Shown: positions 17,461 to 26,746, counted from the first letter of the stretch. The stretch is 64,000 bases of DNA from Pseudomonas sp. ATCC 13867 (GCF_000349845.1 NC_020829.1:3169001-3233000); one strand, 5' to 3'. Numbers and translations are program-made. The notes: generated by a model from the letters alone, not told the origin.

Positions 17461-18102
17461 ATGAGCCTCGACCTGAACGGCGTGAACGTCCCCGACAGCG
17501 CACTCGCCCGCGCCATCACCGAAATGGTCCGCGACAACGCCACGCCCCTGCTCTTCCACCACTCCTCGCGCGTCTACTACTGGGGCGCGCTGACCGGTGT
17601 GCGCAAGGGACTGGCGTATGACGCCGAACTGCTCTATGCCGGCGCCATGTTCCATGACATGGGCCTGATGCCGCGCTACTGCAGCCGGTGCGAACGCTTC
17701 GAAGTGGACGGCGCCGACTGCGCCGCCGAGTTCCTGCGCAGCCACGGCATCGCGCAAGACGACATCGAGACGGTCTGGACCGCCATCGCCCTGCACACCA
17801 CGCCGGGTATCCCGCGGCACATGAAGGCGGAGATCGCCCTGGTCACCGCCGGCGTGGAAATGGACGTGCTGGGTATCGCCCACGACCAGTTCCCCGCGGC
17901 CCAGCGTGAGGCCGTGGTCGCCGCCCATCCGCGCGGCGGACAGTTCAAGCAGGATATCCTGCAGGCCTTCTACGACGGCATCAAAGGCAAGCCGCAAACC
18001 ACCTTCGGCAACGTCAAGGCCGACGTGCTGGCGATGAAGGACCCGGACTTCGTGCGCGGCAACTTCTGCGAGGTGATCCTCGGCTCCGCCTGGGACAGCT
18101 AA
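17461..18102 (+). CDS. HD-domain protein (metal-dependent phosphohydrolase superfamily)
   Basis: This 213-residue protein has the HD signature: a first histidine in FHHSSRVYYW (33-34), the HD pair in AGAMFHDMGL (His65-Asp66) and a further histidine in ALHTTPGIP. The fold resembles the cyanamide-hydratase-like HD proteins, which need not act on phosphates. GGAG lies upstream of the ATG. Its last four bases overlap the end of the convergent LysR gene. Substrate unknown. Confidence 0.83.
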   Translation: MSLDLNGVNVPDSALARAITEMVRDNATPLLFHHSSRVYYWGALTGVRKGLAYDAELLYAGAMFHDMGLMPRYCSRCERFEVDGADCAAEFLRSHGIAQDDIETVWTAIALHTTPGIPRHMKAEIALVTAGVEMDVLGIAHDQFPAAQREAVVAAHPRGGQFKQDILQAFYDGIKGKPQTTFGNVKADVLAMKDPDFVRGNFCEVILGSAWDS

Positions 18103-19022
18103 CCCCGTGCGGAGACTGGCGGGCCCAATACACCGGGCTCGCCCAGCAGTTGCGTCAGCCAGCGCATGAACACCCGCACCCGCTGCGGCAGGTGGCGGTG
18201 GGCGTAGAGCAGCGAGACGTCCATCGACGGCAACGCCACGTCCTCCAGCACCCGCACCAGCCGCCCCGCCTCCAGCTCGTCGCGCACCCCGTGCAGCGGC
18301 ACCTGGATCAGTCCCAGTCCGCCCAGGCAGGCGCTCTCGTAGGCCTCGGCATTGTTCACCGACAGCGCACCGGCCATCGGCAGGCTGCGCGTCTCGCCGT
18401 TCTGCAGGTACTCGAAGCCCGCCGACCGCGCACCCAGCACGCTGGCGTAATGGATCAGCCGGTGCCCGGCCAGGTCCGCCAGGCTCCGCGGTACGCCATG
18501 AGCCGCCAGGTATGCGGGGCTGGCGCAGGTGACCTGGGGCGTCCGCCCCAACAGGCGCGCCACCAGCGACGGATCGCCCACCGCCCCGGCCCGCACCACG
18601 CAGTCGAAACCTTCGCGCACCAGGTCGACGCGACGGTCGGTACAGCTCACCTCCAGATCCAGCGCCGGATGCCGCGCGAGGAACTCGCCCAGGCGCGGCA
18701 TCAGCAGCTTGCGCGCCATCACCGTCGGCATGTCCACCCGCAGCCGCCCGCTCAAGGCCTCGTCCTGCTGGCGGAACAGGCCCTGCAACCCGTCCAGCTG
18801 GGCGAGCATGTCCTTGCCGCGCTCGTAGAGCACCAGGCCATCCTGGGTCACCGTGACCTTGCGCGTGGTGCGTTGCAGCAGGCGAGTGCCGAGCAGTTCC
18901 TCCAGCGCCTGGATGTGCTCGGACACGGTGGAACGCGGCAGGCCGAGCTGTTCGCCGGCCTGGGTGAAGCTGGCCAGTTCGGCGACGCGGACGAAAGTGC
19001 GCAGGAGTTCGGGACGGAGCAT
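18099..19022 (-). CDS. LysR-family transcriptional regulator
   Basis: The 307-residue protein has the N-terminal winged helix (MLRPELLRTFVRVAELASFTQAGEQLGLPRSTVSEHI) and the periplasmic-binding-like effector domain typical of the family. It is divergent from an SDR gene across a 116-bp spacer that carries a 9-bp inverted repeat, so it most likely controls that gene and itself. The effector is unknown. Confidence 0.93.
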   Translation of the reverse strand: MLRPELLRTFVRVAELASFTQAGEQLGLPRSTVSEHIQALEELLGTRLLQRTTRKVTVTQDGLVLYERGKDMLAQLDGLQGLFRQQDEALSGRLRVDMPTVMARKLLMPRLGEFLARHPALDLEVSCTDRRVDLVREGFDCVVRAGAVGDPSLVARLLGRTPQVTCASPAYLAAHGVPRSLADLAGHRLIHYASVLGARSAGFEYLQNGETRSLPMAGALSVNNAEAYESACLGGLGLIQVPLHGVRDELEAGRLVRVLEDVALPSMDVSLLYAHRHLPQRVRVFMRWLTQLLGEPGVLGPPVSARG

Positions 19023-19035
19023 GGCGGTGGGTCGC

Positions 19036-19102
19036 TATTGTTCGGATAACTCGACCAGTATTTCCGAAACCAGCCGATTTATCACGATCATTGCGAACAA
19101 TA
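19036..19102. promoter_or_regulatory. Inverted repeat in the LysR/SDR divergent promoter region
   Basis: TATTGTTCG (19036-19044) and CGAACAATA (19094-19102) form perfect 9-bp arms separated by 49 bp. One arm lies just upstream of each divergent gene. It is a plausible operator pair for the LysR protein, though the wide spacing differs from a simple T-N11-A site. Confidence 0.5.
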
Positions 19103-19138
19103 AGCTCTCTTCATTCCCACCCGGACCGGAGCTTCGCC

Positions 19139-19897
19139 ATGACCCACAAGATCGCTCTCATCACCGGCGCCAGCCGTGGCCTCGGCCGCAACGCCGCCCT
19201 GCACCTCGCCGCCGCCGGCATCGACATCATCGGCACCTACCGCAGCCAGGCCGACGAAGCCCGCGCCGTGGCCGCCGAGATCCAGCAACGCGGCGGCCGC
19301 GCCCTGATGCTGCCGCTGGACGTCGCTGACAGCGCCAGCTTCGGCGCCTTCGCCCAGCAGATTGGCGACGGCCTGCGCAGCCACTTCGGCCGCGACCGGT
19401 TCGACTTCCTGCTGAACAACGCCGGCATCGGCATTCACGCCGCCTTTGCCGAAACCACCGAGGCGCAGTTCGATCAGTTGCTGAACATCCAGTTCAAAGG
19501 TCCGTTCTTCCTCACCCAGGCACTGCTGCCGCTGATCGCCGACGGCGGACGCATCCTCAACGTTTCCACCGGCCTGACCCGCTTCGCCCTGCCCGGCTAC
19601 GGCGCCTACGCCGCCATGAAAGGCGCGATGGAAGTGCTGACCCGCTACCAGGCCAAGGAACTGGGCGCGCGCGGCATCGGCGTGAACATCATCGCCCCCG
19701 GCGCCATCGAAACCGACTTCGGCGGCGGCCTGGTGCGCGACAATGCCGAGATCAACCGGCAGATCGCCAGCAACACCGCCCTGGGCCGGGTCGGCCTGCC
19801 GGACGACATCGGCGGCGCCATCGCCATGCTGTTCGCCGACGGCAGCCGCTGGATCAACGGCCAGCGCATCGAAGCCTCGGGCGGCATGTTCCTCTGA
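19139..19897 (+). CDS. Short-chain dehydrogenase/reductase (SDR)
   Basis: The 252-residue classical SDR has the cofactor motif TGASRGLG (about 9-16), the structural NNAG motif in LLNNAGIG and the catalytic Tyr-Lys pair in YGAYAAMK. The serine is in LNVSTGL. The C-terminal segment ends WINGQRIEASGGMFL, as in 3-oxoacyl-ACP-reductase-like members. It catalyses an NAD(P)H-linked carbonyl/alcohol reaction on an unknown substrate. ATG 19139 has CGGAG upstream. Likely regulated by the divergent LysR gene. Confidence 0.9.
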   Translation: MTHKIALITGASRGLGRNAALHLAAAGIDIIGTYRSQADEARAVAAEIQQRGGRALMLPLDVADSASFGAFAQQIGDGLRSHFGRDRFDFLLNNAGIGIHAAFAETTEAQFDQLLNIQFKGPFFLTQALLPLIADGGRILNVSTGLTRFALPGYGAYAAMKGAMEVLTRYQAKELGARGIGVNIIAPGAIETDFGGGLVRDNAEINRQIASNTALGRVGLPDDIGGAIAMLFADGSRWINGQRIEASGGMFL

Positions 19898-19903
19898 GCC
19901 CAC

Positions 19904-19932
19904 CTTGGCTCCCGCCCCGCGCGGGAGCCAAG
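19904..19932 (+). terminator. Stem-loop after the SDR gene
   Basis: CTTGGCTCCCGC and GCGGGAGCCAAG form a perfect 12-bp stem with a 5-nt loop, starting 7 bp after the stop codon. No U-tract follows, so termination strength is uncertain. Confidence 0.65.
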
Positions 19933-20112
19933 CGATCGCCAGCATCGGCCGGGCTGGCGCCTGGCGCGTCCGCCGGAAGACGCCGCACTGGTGATGCGCA
20001 AGGGTCGCCGACATCGGCTTCGCCGAGCTGCCGCCGCAGGACTCGCCGCAGCAACCCCGGCTGGCCTATGGCGAGGAACCGGACGACACCCCGGAACCAT
20101 TGGGTGCACGGC

Positions 20113-20138
20113 GTTCGCGAGCAAGCTCGCTCCTACAA
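20113..20138. repeat. Single REP element
   Basis: One copy of the main REP (GTTCGCGAGCAAGCTCGC then TCCTACA) lies in the 371-bp spacer between SDR and the U32 gene. Apart from this and the stem-loop at 19904-19932, I see nothing else in the spacer except the presumed promoter of the U32 gene. Confidence 0.88.
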
Positions 20139-20268
20139 TGAAACCGACGCCACGGCGACCAGGGGTCGCGCCGCCCGGCACGCCACGGATGCCGGTGAGG
20201 CGTTTGGCCGGTACAATGCGCGATTGCCCGTGCCACGCCTGATAAGCACACCTGATAAAGAAGAAACC

Positions 20269-22272
20269 ATGTCCCTGCCCAAACACCATCTGGAACTGCT
20301 CAGCCCCGCCCGCGATGTGGCCATCGCCCGCGAGGCCATCCTGCATGGCGCCGACGCCGTCTACATCGGCGGCCCAAGCTTCGGCGCGCGGCACAATGCC
20401 TGCAACGAGGTGAGCGATATCGCCCAGTTGGTGGAGTTCGCCCACCGCTATCACGCGCGGGTGTTCACCACGATCAACACCATCCTCCACGACAATGAGC
20501 TGGAACCGGCGCGCGCGCTGATCCACCAGCTCTACGACGCCGGCGTCGATGCGCTGATCGTGCAGGACCTGGGCATCATGGAGCTGGACATCCCGCCGAT
20601 CGAGCTGCACGCCAGCACCCAGACCGACATCCGCACCCTGGAGCGGGCAAAGTTCCTCGATCAGGCCGGCTTCTCCCAGCTGGTATTGGCCCGTGAGCTG
20701 AACTTGCAGGAAATCCGCGCCATCGCGGATGAAACCGATGCCGCCATCGAGTTCTTCATCCACGGCGCGCTGTGCGTGGCCTTCTCCGGCCAGTGCAACA
20801 TCTCCCACGCCCAGACCGGCCGCAGCGCCAACCGCGGCGACTGTTCCCAGGCCTGCCGCCTGCCCTACACCCTGAAGGATGACCAGGGTCGCGTGGTGGC
20901 CTTCGAGAAGCATCTGCTGTCGATGAAGGACAACAACCAGAGCGCCAACCTCAGCGCCCTGGTGGACGCCGGCGTGCGCTCCTTCAAGATAGAAGGGCGC
21001 TACAAGGACATGGGCTACGTGAAGAACATCACCGCCTATTACCGCCAGCGCCTGGACGGCATCCTCGCCGAGCGCCCGGACCTGGCCCGCGCCTCCAGCG
21101 GCCGCACCGACCACTTCTTCGTGCCGGACCCGGACAAGACCTTCCACCGCGGCAGCACCGACTACTTCGTCAGCGAGCGCAAGATCGACATCGGCGCCTT
21201 CGACTCGCCGACCTTCACCGGCCTGCCGGTGGGCACCGTGGAAAAGGTCGGCAAGCGCGACCTGCTGGTGGTGACCAAGGACCCGCTGTCCAACGGCGAC
21301 GGCCTCAACGTGCTGGTGAAGCGCGAGGTGGTCGGCTTCCGCGCCAACATCGCAGAACCCAAGGGTGAGTTCGAGGAAGACGGCGAGAAACGCTACCGCT
21401 ACCGCGTCGAGCCCAACGAGATGCCGGAAGGCCTCTACCGCCTGCGCCCGAACCATCCGCTGTCGCGCAACCTCGACCACAACTGGCAGCAGGCGCTGCA
21501 GAAGACCTCCGCCGAACGCCGCGTCGGCCTGTCGTGGGTCGCCAAGCTGCGTGAAGAGCGCCTGGAACTGACCGTCACCAGCGAGGAAGGCGTTAGCGCC
21601 AGCGTCGCCCTGGACGGCCCGTTCGGCGCCGCCAACAAGCCGGAACAGGCGCTGGACCAGTTGCACGACCTGCTCGGCCAACTGGGCACCACCCAGTACC
21701 ACGCCGACCGGATCGAGCTGGACGCCCCGCAGGCGTTCTTCATCCCCAACTCCCAGCTGAAATCGCTGCGCCGCGAGGCCATCGAAGCGCTGACCGAAGC
21801 CCGCGTGCAGGCCCACCCGCGCGGTGGCCGCAAGGCCGAAACCAGCCCGCCGCCGGTGTACCCGGAGTCACACCTGTCCTTCCTGTACAACGTCTACAAC
21901 GAGAAGGCCCGCGCGTTCTACCACCGCCACGGCGTGCAACTGATCGACGCCGCCTACGAGGCGCATGAAGAGACGGGCGAAGTGCCGGTTATGATCACCA
22001 AGCACTGCCTGCGCTTCTCCTTCAACCTGTGCCCGAAACAGGCCAAGGGCGTCACCGGCGTACGCACCAAGGTGCAGCCGATGCAGCTGATCCACGGCGA
22101 CGAGGTGCTGACCCTGAAGTTCGACTGCAAGCCGTGCGAGATGCACGTGATCGGCAAGATCAAGGGCCACATCCTCGGCCTGCCGCAGCCGGGCAGCGAC
22201 GGCGTGAGCAACATCGTCGGGCAGATCAGCCCGGAAGACCTGCTCAAGACCATTCGCAAGCCGGCGCACTGA
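20269..22272 (+). CDS. rlhA: U32 peptidase-family protein, RlhA-like (23S rRNA C2501 hydroxylation)
   Basis: The 667-residue protein begins MSLPKHHLELLSPARDVAIAREAILHGADAVYIGG, the hallmark of the U32 family. The length and the additional C-terminal domain match the RlhA (YdcP) branch rather than the shorter TrhP/YegQ branch. RlhA of Escherichia coli is needed for 5-hydroxycytidine at position 2501 of 23S rRNA. The cysteine-rich stretch LCVAFSGQCNISHAQTG to CSQACRLP (about 165-200) fits an iron-sulfur site used by the family. The start at 20269 follows an AAGAAG ribosome site. A REP pair begins 19 bp after its stop. Confidence 0.8.
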   Translation: MSLPKHHLELLSPARDVAIAREAILHGADAVYIGGPSFGARHNACNEVSDIAQLVEFAHRYHARVFTTINTILHDNELEPARALIHQLYDAGVDALIVQDLGIMELDIPPIELHASTQTDIRTLERAKFLDQAGFSQLVLARELNLQEIRAIADETDAAIEFFIHGALCVAFSGQCNISHAQTGRSANRGDCSQACRLPYTLKDDQGRVVAFEKHLLSMKDNNQSANLSALVDAGVRSFKIEGRYKDMGYVKNITAYYRQRLDGILAERPDLARASSGRTDHFFVPDPDKTFHRGSTDYFVSERKIDIGAFDSPTFTGLPVGTVEKVGKRDLLVVTKDPLSNGDGLNVLVKREVVGFRANIAEPKGEFEEDGEKRYRYRVEPNEMPEGLYRLRPNHPLSRNLDHNWQQALQKTSAERRVGLSWVAKLREERLELTVTSEEGVSASVALDGPFGAANKPEQALDQLHDLLGQLGTTQYHADRIELDAPQAFFIPNSQLKSLRREAIEALTEARVQAHPRGGRKAETSPPPVYPESHLSFLYNVYNEKARAFYHRHGVQLIDAAYEAHEETGEVPVMITKHCLRFSFNLCPKQAKGVTGVRTKVQPMQLIHGDEVLTLKFDCKPCEMHVIGKIKGHILGLPQPGSDGVSNIVGQISPEDLLKTIRKPAH

Positions 22273-22290
22273 GCCTGATCCGACTGTATC

Positions 22291-22370
22291 TGTAGGAGCG
22301 AGCTTGCTCGCGAACCGCCCCGGCACCTGAGCCGCCAGGAAATTCGTTCGCGAGCAAGCTCGCTCCTACA
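22291..22370. repeat. REP doublet (inverted pair)
   Basis: TGTAGGAGCGAGCTTGCTCG is followed about 35 bp later by its reverse complement, making an 80-bp REPIN-like unit. It sits between two same-strand genes. Confidence 0.92.
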
Positions 22371-22401
22371 ACAAGCCCCGATCCCCCGCTATGATCGGGA
22401 C

Positions 22402-22803
22402 ATGCCCAGCACTCCTCCGCTCCGCCAGCAATGCCCGCCCGGCGCCTGCAACTGCGACCGGGAACGCCTGCTGCAAACCCCCAACGCCGACCTGCGCATC
22501 CTGCTGCTGACCCGGCATGAGGAACAGCGCCTGCTGGAGCGCCTGGAAAACCTCAAGGACCTGGCGGACCTGGAGCGTATGCAGCACAAGCTCTTCGAGC
22601 AGCTCGGCATCCGCCTGCACATCGCCCCCGGCTTCAACGAAGTGCGCACCATGCGCGGCATCGAGTTCGACTTCGACGAGCAGCCCGGCCTCTGCCGCAA
22701 GACCCGCCAGGCCATTCCCGCCGCGATCCGCCGGGGTATGGAGAAGAACCCGGAAATCGCCTGGCGCCTGCTGGATGCTCACGACCTGCTCGGCAGCCTC
22801 TAG
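22402..22803 (+). CDS. Conserved-looking hypothetical protein with CPPGACNCD motif
   Basis: I do not recognise a family for this 133-residue protein. It has a cysteine cluster at the N-terminus (CPPGACNCDRERL) followed by charged helices (LLLTRHEEQRLLERLENLKDLADLERMQ) and no membrane segment. The cysteines could bind a metal or cluster, but nothing else supports that. The coding character is good, with codon usage like neighbours. It is framed by REP doublets on both sides and starts at ATG 22402. Confidence 0.7.
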   Translation: MPSTPPLRQQCPPGACNCDRERLLQTPNADLRILLLTRHEEQRLLERLENLKDLADLERMQHKLFEQLGIRLHIAPGFNEVRTMRGIEFDFDEQPGLCRKTRQAIPAAIRRGMEKNPEIAWRLLDAHDLLGSL

Positions 22804-22823
22804 CCCAGCACCCCACCGCTTTT

Positions 22824-22906
22824 TGTAGGAGCGAGCTTGCTCGCGAACTGACTTCCCGGCGGTTCAAATGAGCAAGGGAAGGTTCGCGAGCAAGCTCGCT
22901 CCTACA
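22824..22906. repeat. REP doublet (inverted pair)
   Basis: A second inverted REP pair lies only about 450 bp from the first, on the other side of the small hypothetical gene and between convergent gene ends. Its right end is 3 bp from the stop codon of the PaiB-like gene. Confidence 0.92.
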
Positions 22907-22908
22907 GG

Positions 22909-23538
22909 TCAGTCCTGCGCGTCCCTGGACTTGACCATCGCCCCGGCCAGCTCGTGGCTACCGCGTATCTCCAGCTCCGCCGCGGCCCCCAGCCGATCGC
23001 GGTCCTCCTTGTTCTGGCTGAGCTTGGACTTGCCGACGATCTCGCCGATCTCCACCTCGATGCCGACGATGCTCGCCAGCATCCCGCCGATGAACTCCGG
23101 CGTGGAATCGCTCATCTTCCACGGCCGCGCCTCGCCCGCCTCATGGGTGCGGGTCAGGCGCCCGACCACGCCACGCACGAAGCGCTCCTCGTCCATCACC
23201 CGCAGGCGGCCGCGCACGTGCACCACCTGGTAGTTCCAGGTCGGCACCTGGCGGTGCTCCTCATGCTTGCTCGGGTACCAGTTGGGCGAGATATAGGCGT
23301 GCTCGCCGCGGAAGATCACCAGCACCTCTTCGCCGTCGGCCTCCCGCCACACCGGGTTGGCGCGGGCGACGTGGGCGCGCAGCAGCGGCTTGTCACCGGC
23401 CAGCTCCAGCTCGAAGGGAAGGTGATTGGCGTCCAGCACGCCGGCATGACCGGTCACCAGAATGCCCAGCGGATGCTCGCGGATCAGCCGATGCAGTTCA
23501 TCCGGGCGGTGTTCCTGGAAATGCGGTGGGATGTACAT
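22909..23538 (-). CDS. PaiB-like FMN-binding (putative negative regulatory) protein
   Basis: The 209-residue protein begins MYIPPHFQEHRPDELHRLIREHPLGILVT and contains YISPNWYPSKHEEHRQVPTWNYQVVHV, both typical of the PaiB family. Members have a split-barrel flavin-binding fold. The Bacillus protein PaiB affects sporulation and protease gene expression, but in Pseudomonas the role is unknown. The standard start and normal length support a complete gene. Confidence 0.9.
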   Translation of the reverse strand: MYIPPHFQEHRPDELHRLIREHPLGILVTGHAGVLDANHLPFELELAGDKPLLRAHVARANPVWREADGEEVLVIFRGEHAYISPNWYPSKHEEHRQVPTWNYQVVHVRGRLRVMDEERFVRGVVGRLTRTHEAGEARPWKMSDSTPEFIGGMLASIVGIEVEIGEIVGKSKLSQNKEDRDRLGAAAELEIRGSHELAGAMVKSRDAQD

Positions 23539-23922
23539 GGAATCCTCGATAGCGTCTTGAAGACCTCATCATGCCGGCACATTGGCACCCCATAAAGATC
23601 CATTGCCAGCGACCTTGAAAGAACCATTTTCCGCCGTGCTCCCCACGTTCCACTCCACAGTGGACGCCGCTTGAGCCGCCCCCTACTCTAGCCACTGGCC
23701 AGCGTTCGCCCAGGACGGCAGACACGATGCATAGCAGTTCCCCGCCCCCACATCCCCATGCCCGGCTCCACGCACACCCCGTTGCGACCTGTCCCTGCGC
23801 CGCGCCAAACTGGGCGGCCCTGCCCGCGTAACGCCGGACAGGCCCCAGCCATCCCCCTGACCCCGGCAGACCGTCCGGGCCATGCGCCCGCCACGCGACG
23901 AGAATCCTTCCACGAGGCCTAT
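23539..23922. other. 384-bp region before the diguanylate cyclase, no confident gene
   Basis: This spacer lies between the divergent PaiB-like and GGDEF genes. The cyclase reading frame is open from ATG 23758, but the 55 residues it would add are proline/arginine-rich without protein character, so I treat this stretch as promoter and leader. No repeats or RNA genes were seen. Confidence 0.45.
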
Positions 23923-25446
23923 GTGAAGCGCGACATCCGCCTTGCCATCCTCCTCCTGTCAATCATCAGCCTGACCCTGGCGGTGGCCACCGCCTGGGAG
24001 CTGTGGGCCGCCCGCGAGCGCATCCTCGCCAAGGCCTACACCCACAACCTCAATCTGACCCAGGCGCTGGACACCTACGTCGAAGGTATCGTCACCCAGA
24101 GCTCCATGCTGCTCCTGGGCCTGGCCGAACGCCTGGAAAACGACGGCAGCGAGCCCGCGCAGCTGGAACGCCTGCGCCACCTGGTGCAGCGCCAGCAGCC
24201 CCTGTTCAATCAGCTCGACGGCATCGTCGTCTACGACGCCAGCGGTACCTGGCTGATGTCCTCCAGCGGCGACATCCCGTCCGGCGCCAGCAGCGCCGAC
24301 CGCACCTTCTTCATCCACCATCGCGACACCCCGTCGACCGACGCCTACATCGGCGAGCCCATCCGCAGCCTCTACAACGGCCAGTGGGTGATCACCGTCA
24401 GCCGCCGCTACAACCATCCCGACGGCCGCTTCGCCGGCGTCATCTCCGCCACCCTTGGCGTGGAAAACTTCCTCCAGCTGTTCGGCAAGATCGACATCGG
24501 CCGCCACGGCGCCATCGGCGTCGCCACCAGCAACGGCCAGGTACTGGTGCGCTATCCGTTCCGCCCGGGCGACATGGGCCGCGTACTGTCGCGCTCGCCG
24601 ATCTTCACCCAGTACCGGGACATCACCACCGTCGGCACCGCCACCTTCACCTCGTCGCTGGACGGCATCGAGCGCCTCTACGCCTTCCGCAAGAACGAGC
24701 GCTACCCGCTGGTGACCTCGGTTGCCCTGGGCAAGGACGAAGTCCTGGCCGCCTGGTACACCGACGCCCTGCGCACCGTGAGCATCGCCCTGGGCCTGCT
24801 GATGGTGATCGTCATCATCGGCTGCCTGATGATCCTCGCGATCAAACGCCGGATCGGCGCCGAAGCCCTGCTGGTGGCGGCCCGCGAAGAGCTACTCAGG
24901 GCCAACCGCCAGCTCGAAGTACTCGCCTCGCGCGACCCGCTCACCGCCTTGCGGAATCGCCGCAGCTTCGACGACCACCTCGCCGCCGAACTGCGCCGCG
25001 CGCACCGCGAACGAACTCCGCTGGGCCTGCTGCTGATCGACATCGACTACTTCAAGCGCTTCAACGACACCTACGGCCACCCAGCCGGCGACGACTGCCT
25101 GCGTTGCATCGGCCGGCTGCTGGCCGACAACGTGCGGCGCCCCGGCGACCTGACGGCGCGCTACGGTGGCGAAGAGCTCGCGGTGATCCTGCCCAACACC
25201 GACGGCGCCGGCGCACGCGCGGTGGCCGAACAGATCCTGCAGCACCTCTGGCAGAGCAACCTGCCCCACGTCGGCAGCCCCTTCGGCCGGGTGACCGCCA
25301 GCATCGGCATCGCCACCCTGCCCCCAGGCTCGGACGCCTCCGCCGCCGCGCTGATCGGCGCCGCCGACCAGGCCCTGTACCGCGCCAAGGCCGCCGGCCG
25401 CAACCGCCTGGACAGCGCCCCCGATCTCGGCGGAACACCAGCATGA
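23923..25446 (+). CDS. Diguanylate cyclase with periplasmic dCache-like sensor
   Basis: The protein (507 residues from GTG 23923) has two transmembrane helices (about 7-28 and 285-307) bracketing a periplasmic sensor resembling double Cache/PDC domains. A cytosolic GGDEF domain follows (about 340-495). The active site is GGEEL (415-419), which keeps the residues needed for cyclic-di-GMP synthesis. The product-inhibition site RPGD lies five residues upstream. I chose the GTG because GAGG is just upstream and the first helix then starts at residue 7; an upstream ATG at 23758 would add an unlikely leader. Signal sensed is unknown; small organic acids or amino acids are common for such sensors. 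Confidence 0.86.
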   Translation: MKRDIRLAILLLSIISLTLAVATAWELWAARERILAKAYTHNLNLTQALDTYVEGIVTQSSMLLLGLAERLENDGSEPAQLERLRHLVQRQQPLFNQLDGIVVYDASGTWLMSSSGDIPSGASSADRTFFIHHRDTPSTDAYIGEPIRSLYNGQWVITVSRRYNHPDGRFAGVISATLGVENFLQLFGKIDIGRHGAIGVATSNGQVLVRYPFRPGDMGRVLSRSPIFTQYRDITTVGTATFTSSLDGIERLYAFRKNERYPLVTSVALGKDEVLAAWYTDALRTVSIALGLLMVIVIIGCLMILAIKRRIGAEALLVAAREELLRANRQLEVLASRDPLTALRNRRSFDDHLAAELRRAHRERTPLGLLLIDIDYFKRFNDTYGHPAGDDCLRCIGRLLADNVRRPGDLTARYGGEELAVILPNTDGAGARAVAEQILQHLWQSNLPHVGSPFGRVTASIGIATLPPGSDASAAALIGAADQALYRAKAAGRNRLDSAPDLGGTPA

Positions 25447-25632
25447 CCTTCGATCCCGGCCGACTGCATGGCGAACGCGACTTCGCCCTCGCCAGCGCCG
25501 CAGGCATCATCCTGCCGGCGCGGGTCGAGGCGGCGTGCGCCGTCCCCTGATCGCGCAGGGCTGCACGACCGCAGGATGGCATGGCGCGAAGCGATACCCA
25601 TCCTGCGAAGAGCCCGCCAGCACAAATCGGGA

Positions 25633-26736
25633 CTACACCGCCGGCATCTGCAACGTCACGCAGTGAATGCCACCGCCCCCGGCGGCAATCGGGTCGATGT
25701 TCAGCTGCACGATCTCGCGATCCGGATACAACTCGCCCAACAACGCATGGCAGTGCGCATCGGCAGACGGATCGCCGAAGCGTGGCGCGATCACCCCGCC
25801 GTTCACCGGCAGGTAGTTGATGTAGCCGGCGGCGAAATCCGGGTTGTCGCGGTTGTAAGCGCTCGGCGCGGGCTTCAGCGGCGGCGGCAGGCTGTGCAAC
25901 TGCAACCGACGGCCATCGGCGTCAGTGGCACCCTTGAGTATCTCCAGGTGGCGGCGGGTCACCGCGTAGTCGTAGGACTGCGGATCATTGTCCAGGTTGA
26001 CCACCACCACGCCCGGCTCGACGAAGCGCGCGTAGAAATCCACGTGGGCGTCGGTGATGTCCTTGCCACGAATGCCCGGCAGCCAGATCACCTTGCGCAG
26101 GCCCAGCACGCGCTTGAGCTCCGCCTCGATGCGCGGCCGCGTCCAGCCCGGATTGCGGTTGTCGTTGACCCAGCAGCTCTCGGTGAGAATCGCCGTGCCG
26201 TGGCCATCCACCTCGATGCCGCCGCCCTCGCCGCATAGCTCGCTGATGATGGCTTTCGCCTCCAGCTCCTCGGCCAGCGTCGCCGCCACCTCGCGGTCGC
26301 GCTCCGCGTGCTGCTTGCCGCCCCAGCCGTTGAAGTTGAAGTCAGCCAGCGCCAGGCCGCCCGGCGCATCGTTGACCAGGAAGCAGCCGCCGTAGTCACG
26401 CACCCAGATGTCATCCACCGGCAGCGGCAGGAAGTCGATGTTCTGCCCGCCGCACGCGCGCTTGGCCTCGGCCTGTTGCTCCGGCCGGCAGAGCACTGTC
26501 ACCGGCTGGAACTCGGCGATGGCGCGGGCCAGCCGTGCCACCGTGGCGTTGACGTCCGGGGCCATGTCTTCCCAGACCTCGGTGCTCGCCGCATAGGCGA
26601 CGAACACCCGTTCCTGCTTGCGGTGCTCATCGGGCATGTACCAGCGCTCCGCCGCCAGGCTGACGCGGCCCAGGCCGAGCCCGAGTCCCGTCGCCAGCGT
26701 CATGCCGGCGCCGAGCAGGTTCCTGCGTGTCATCAT
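25633..26736 (-). CDS. agu2A': Periplasmic (Tat-exported) agmatine deiminase, Agu2A'-like
   Basis: The 367-residue protein is an agmatine-deiminase/peptidyl-arginine-deiminase family enzyme. Visible motifs are VDDIWVRDYGG, DGHGTAILTESCWVNDNRNP and the catalytic cysteine near the C-terminus in GGGGIHCVTLQMP. The N-terminus MMTRRNLLGAGMTLATGLG is a Tat signal, so it should act in the periplasm. This matches Agu2A' of the P. aeruginosa PA14 agu2ABCA' operon, a periplasmic deiminase tied to biofilm formation on agmatine. ATG 26736 follows GAGGAGG. It is the last gene, 10 bp after the binding-protein gene. Expected reaction: agmatine to N-carbamoylputrescine plus ammonia. Confidence 0.88.
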   Translation of the reverse strand: MMTRRNLLGAGMTLATGLGLGLGRVSLAAERWYMPDEHRKQERVFVAYAASTEVWEDMAPDVNATVARLARAIAEFQPVTVLCRPEQQAEAKRACGGQNIDFLPLPVDDIWVRDYGGCFLVNDAPGGLALADFNFNGWGGKQHAERDREVAATLAEELEAKAIISELCGEGGGIEVDGHGTAILTESCWVNDNRNPGWTRPRIEAELKRVLGLRKVIWLPGIRGKDITDAHVDFYARFVEPGVVVVNLDNDPQSYDYAVTRRHLEILKGATDADGRRLQLHSLPPPLKPAPSAYNRDNPDFAAGYINYLPVNGGVIAPRFGDPSADAHCHALLGELYPDREIVQLNIDPIAAGGGGIHCVTLQMPAV

Positions 26737-26746
26737 TCTTGCCTCC

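Noticed and set aside
23758..23922. N-terminal extension of the diguanylate cyclase from ATG 23758
   Set aside because: The added 55 residues are Pro/Arg-rich without structure, lack a good ribosome site at the ATG, and would place a polar stretch before the first membrane helix.
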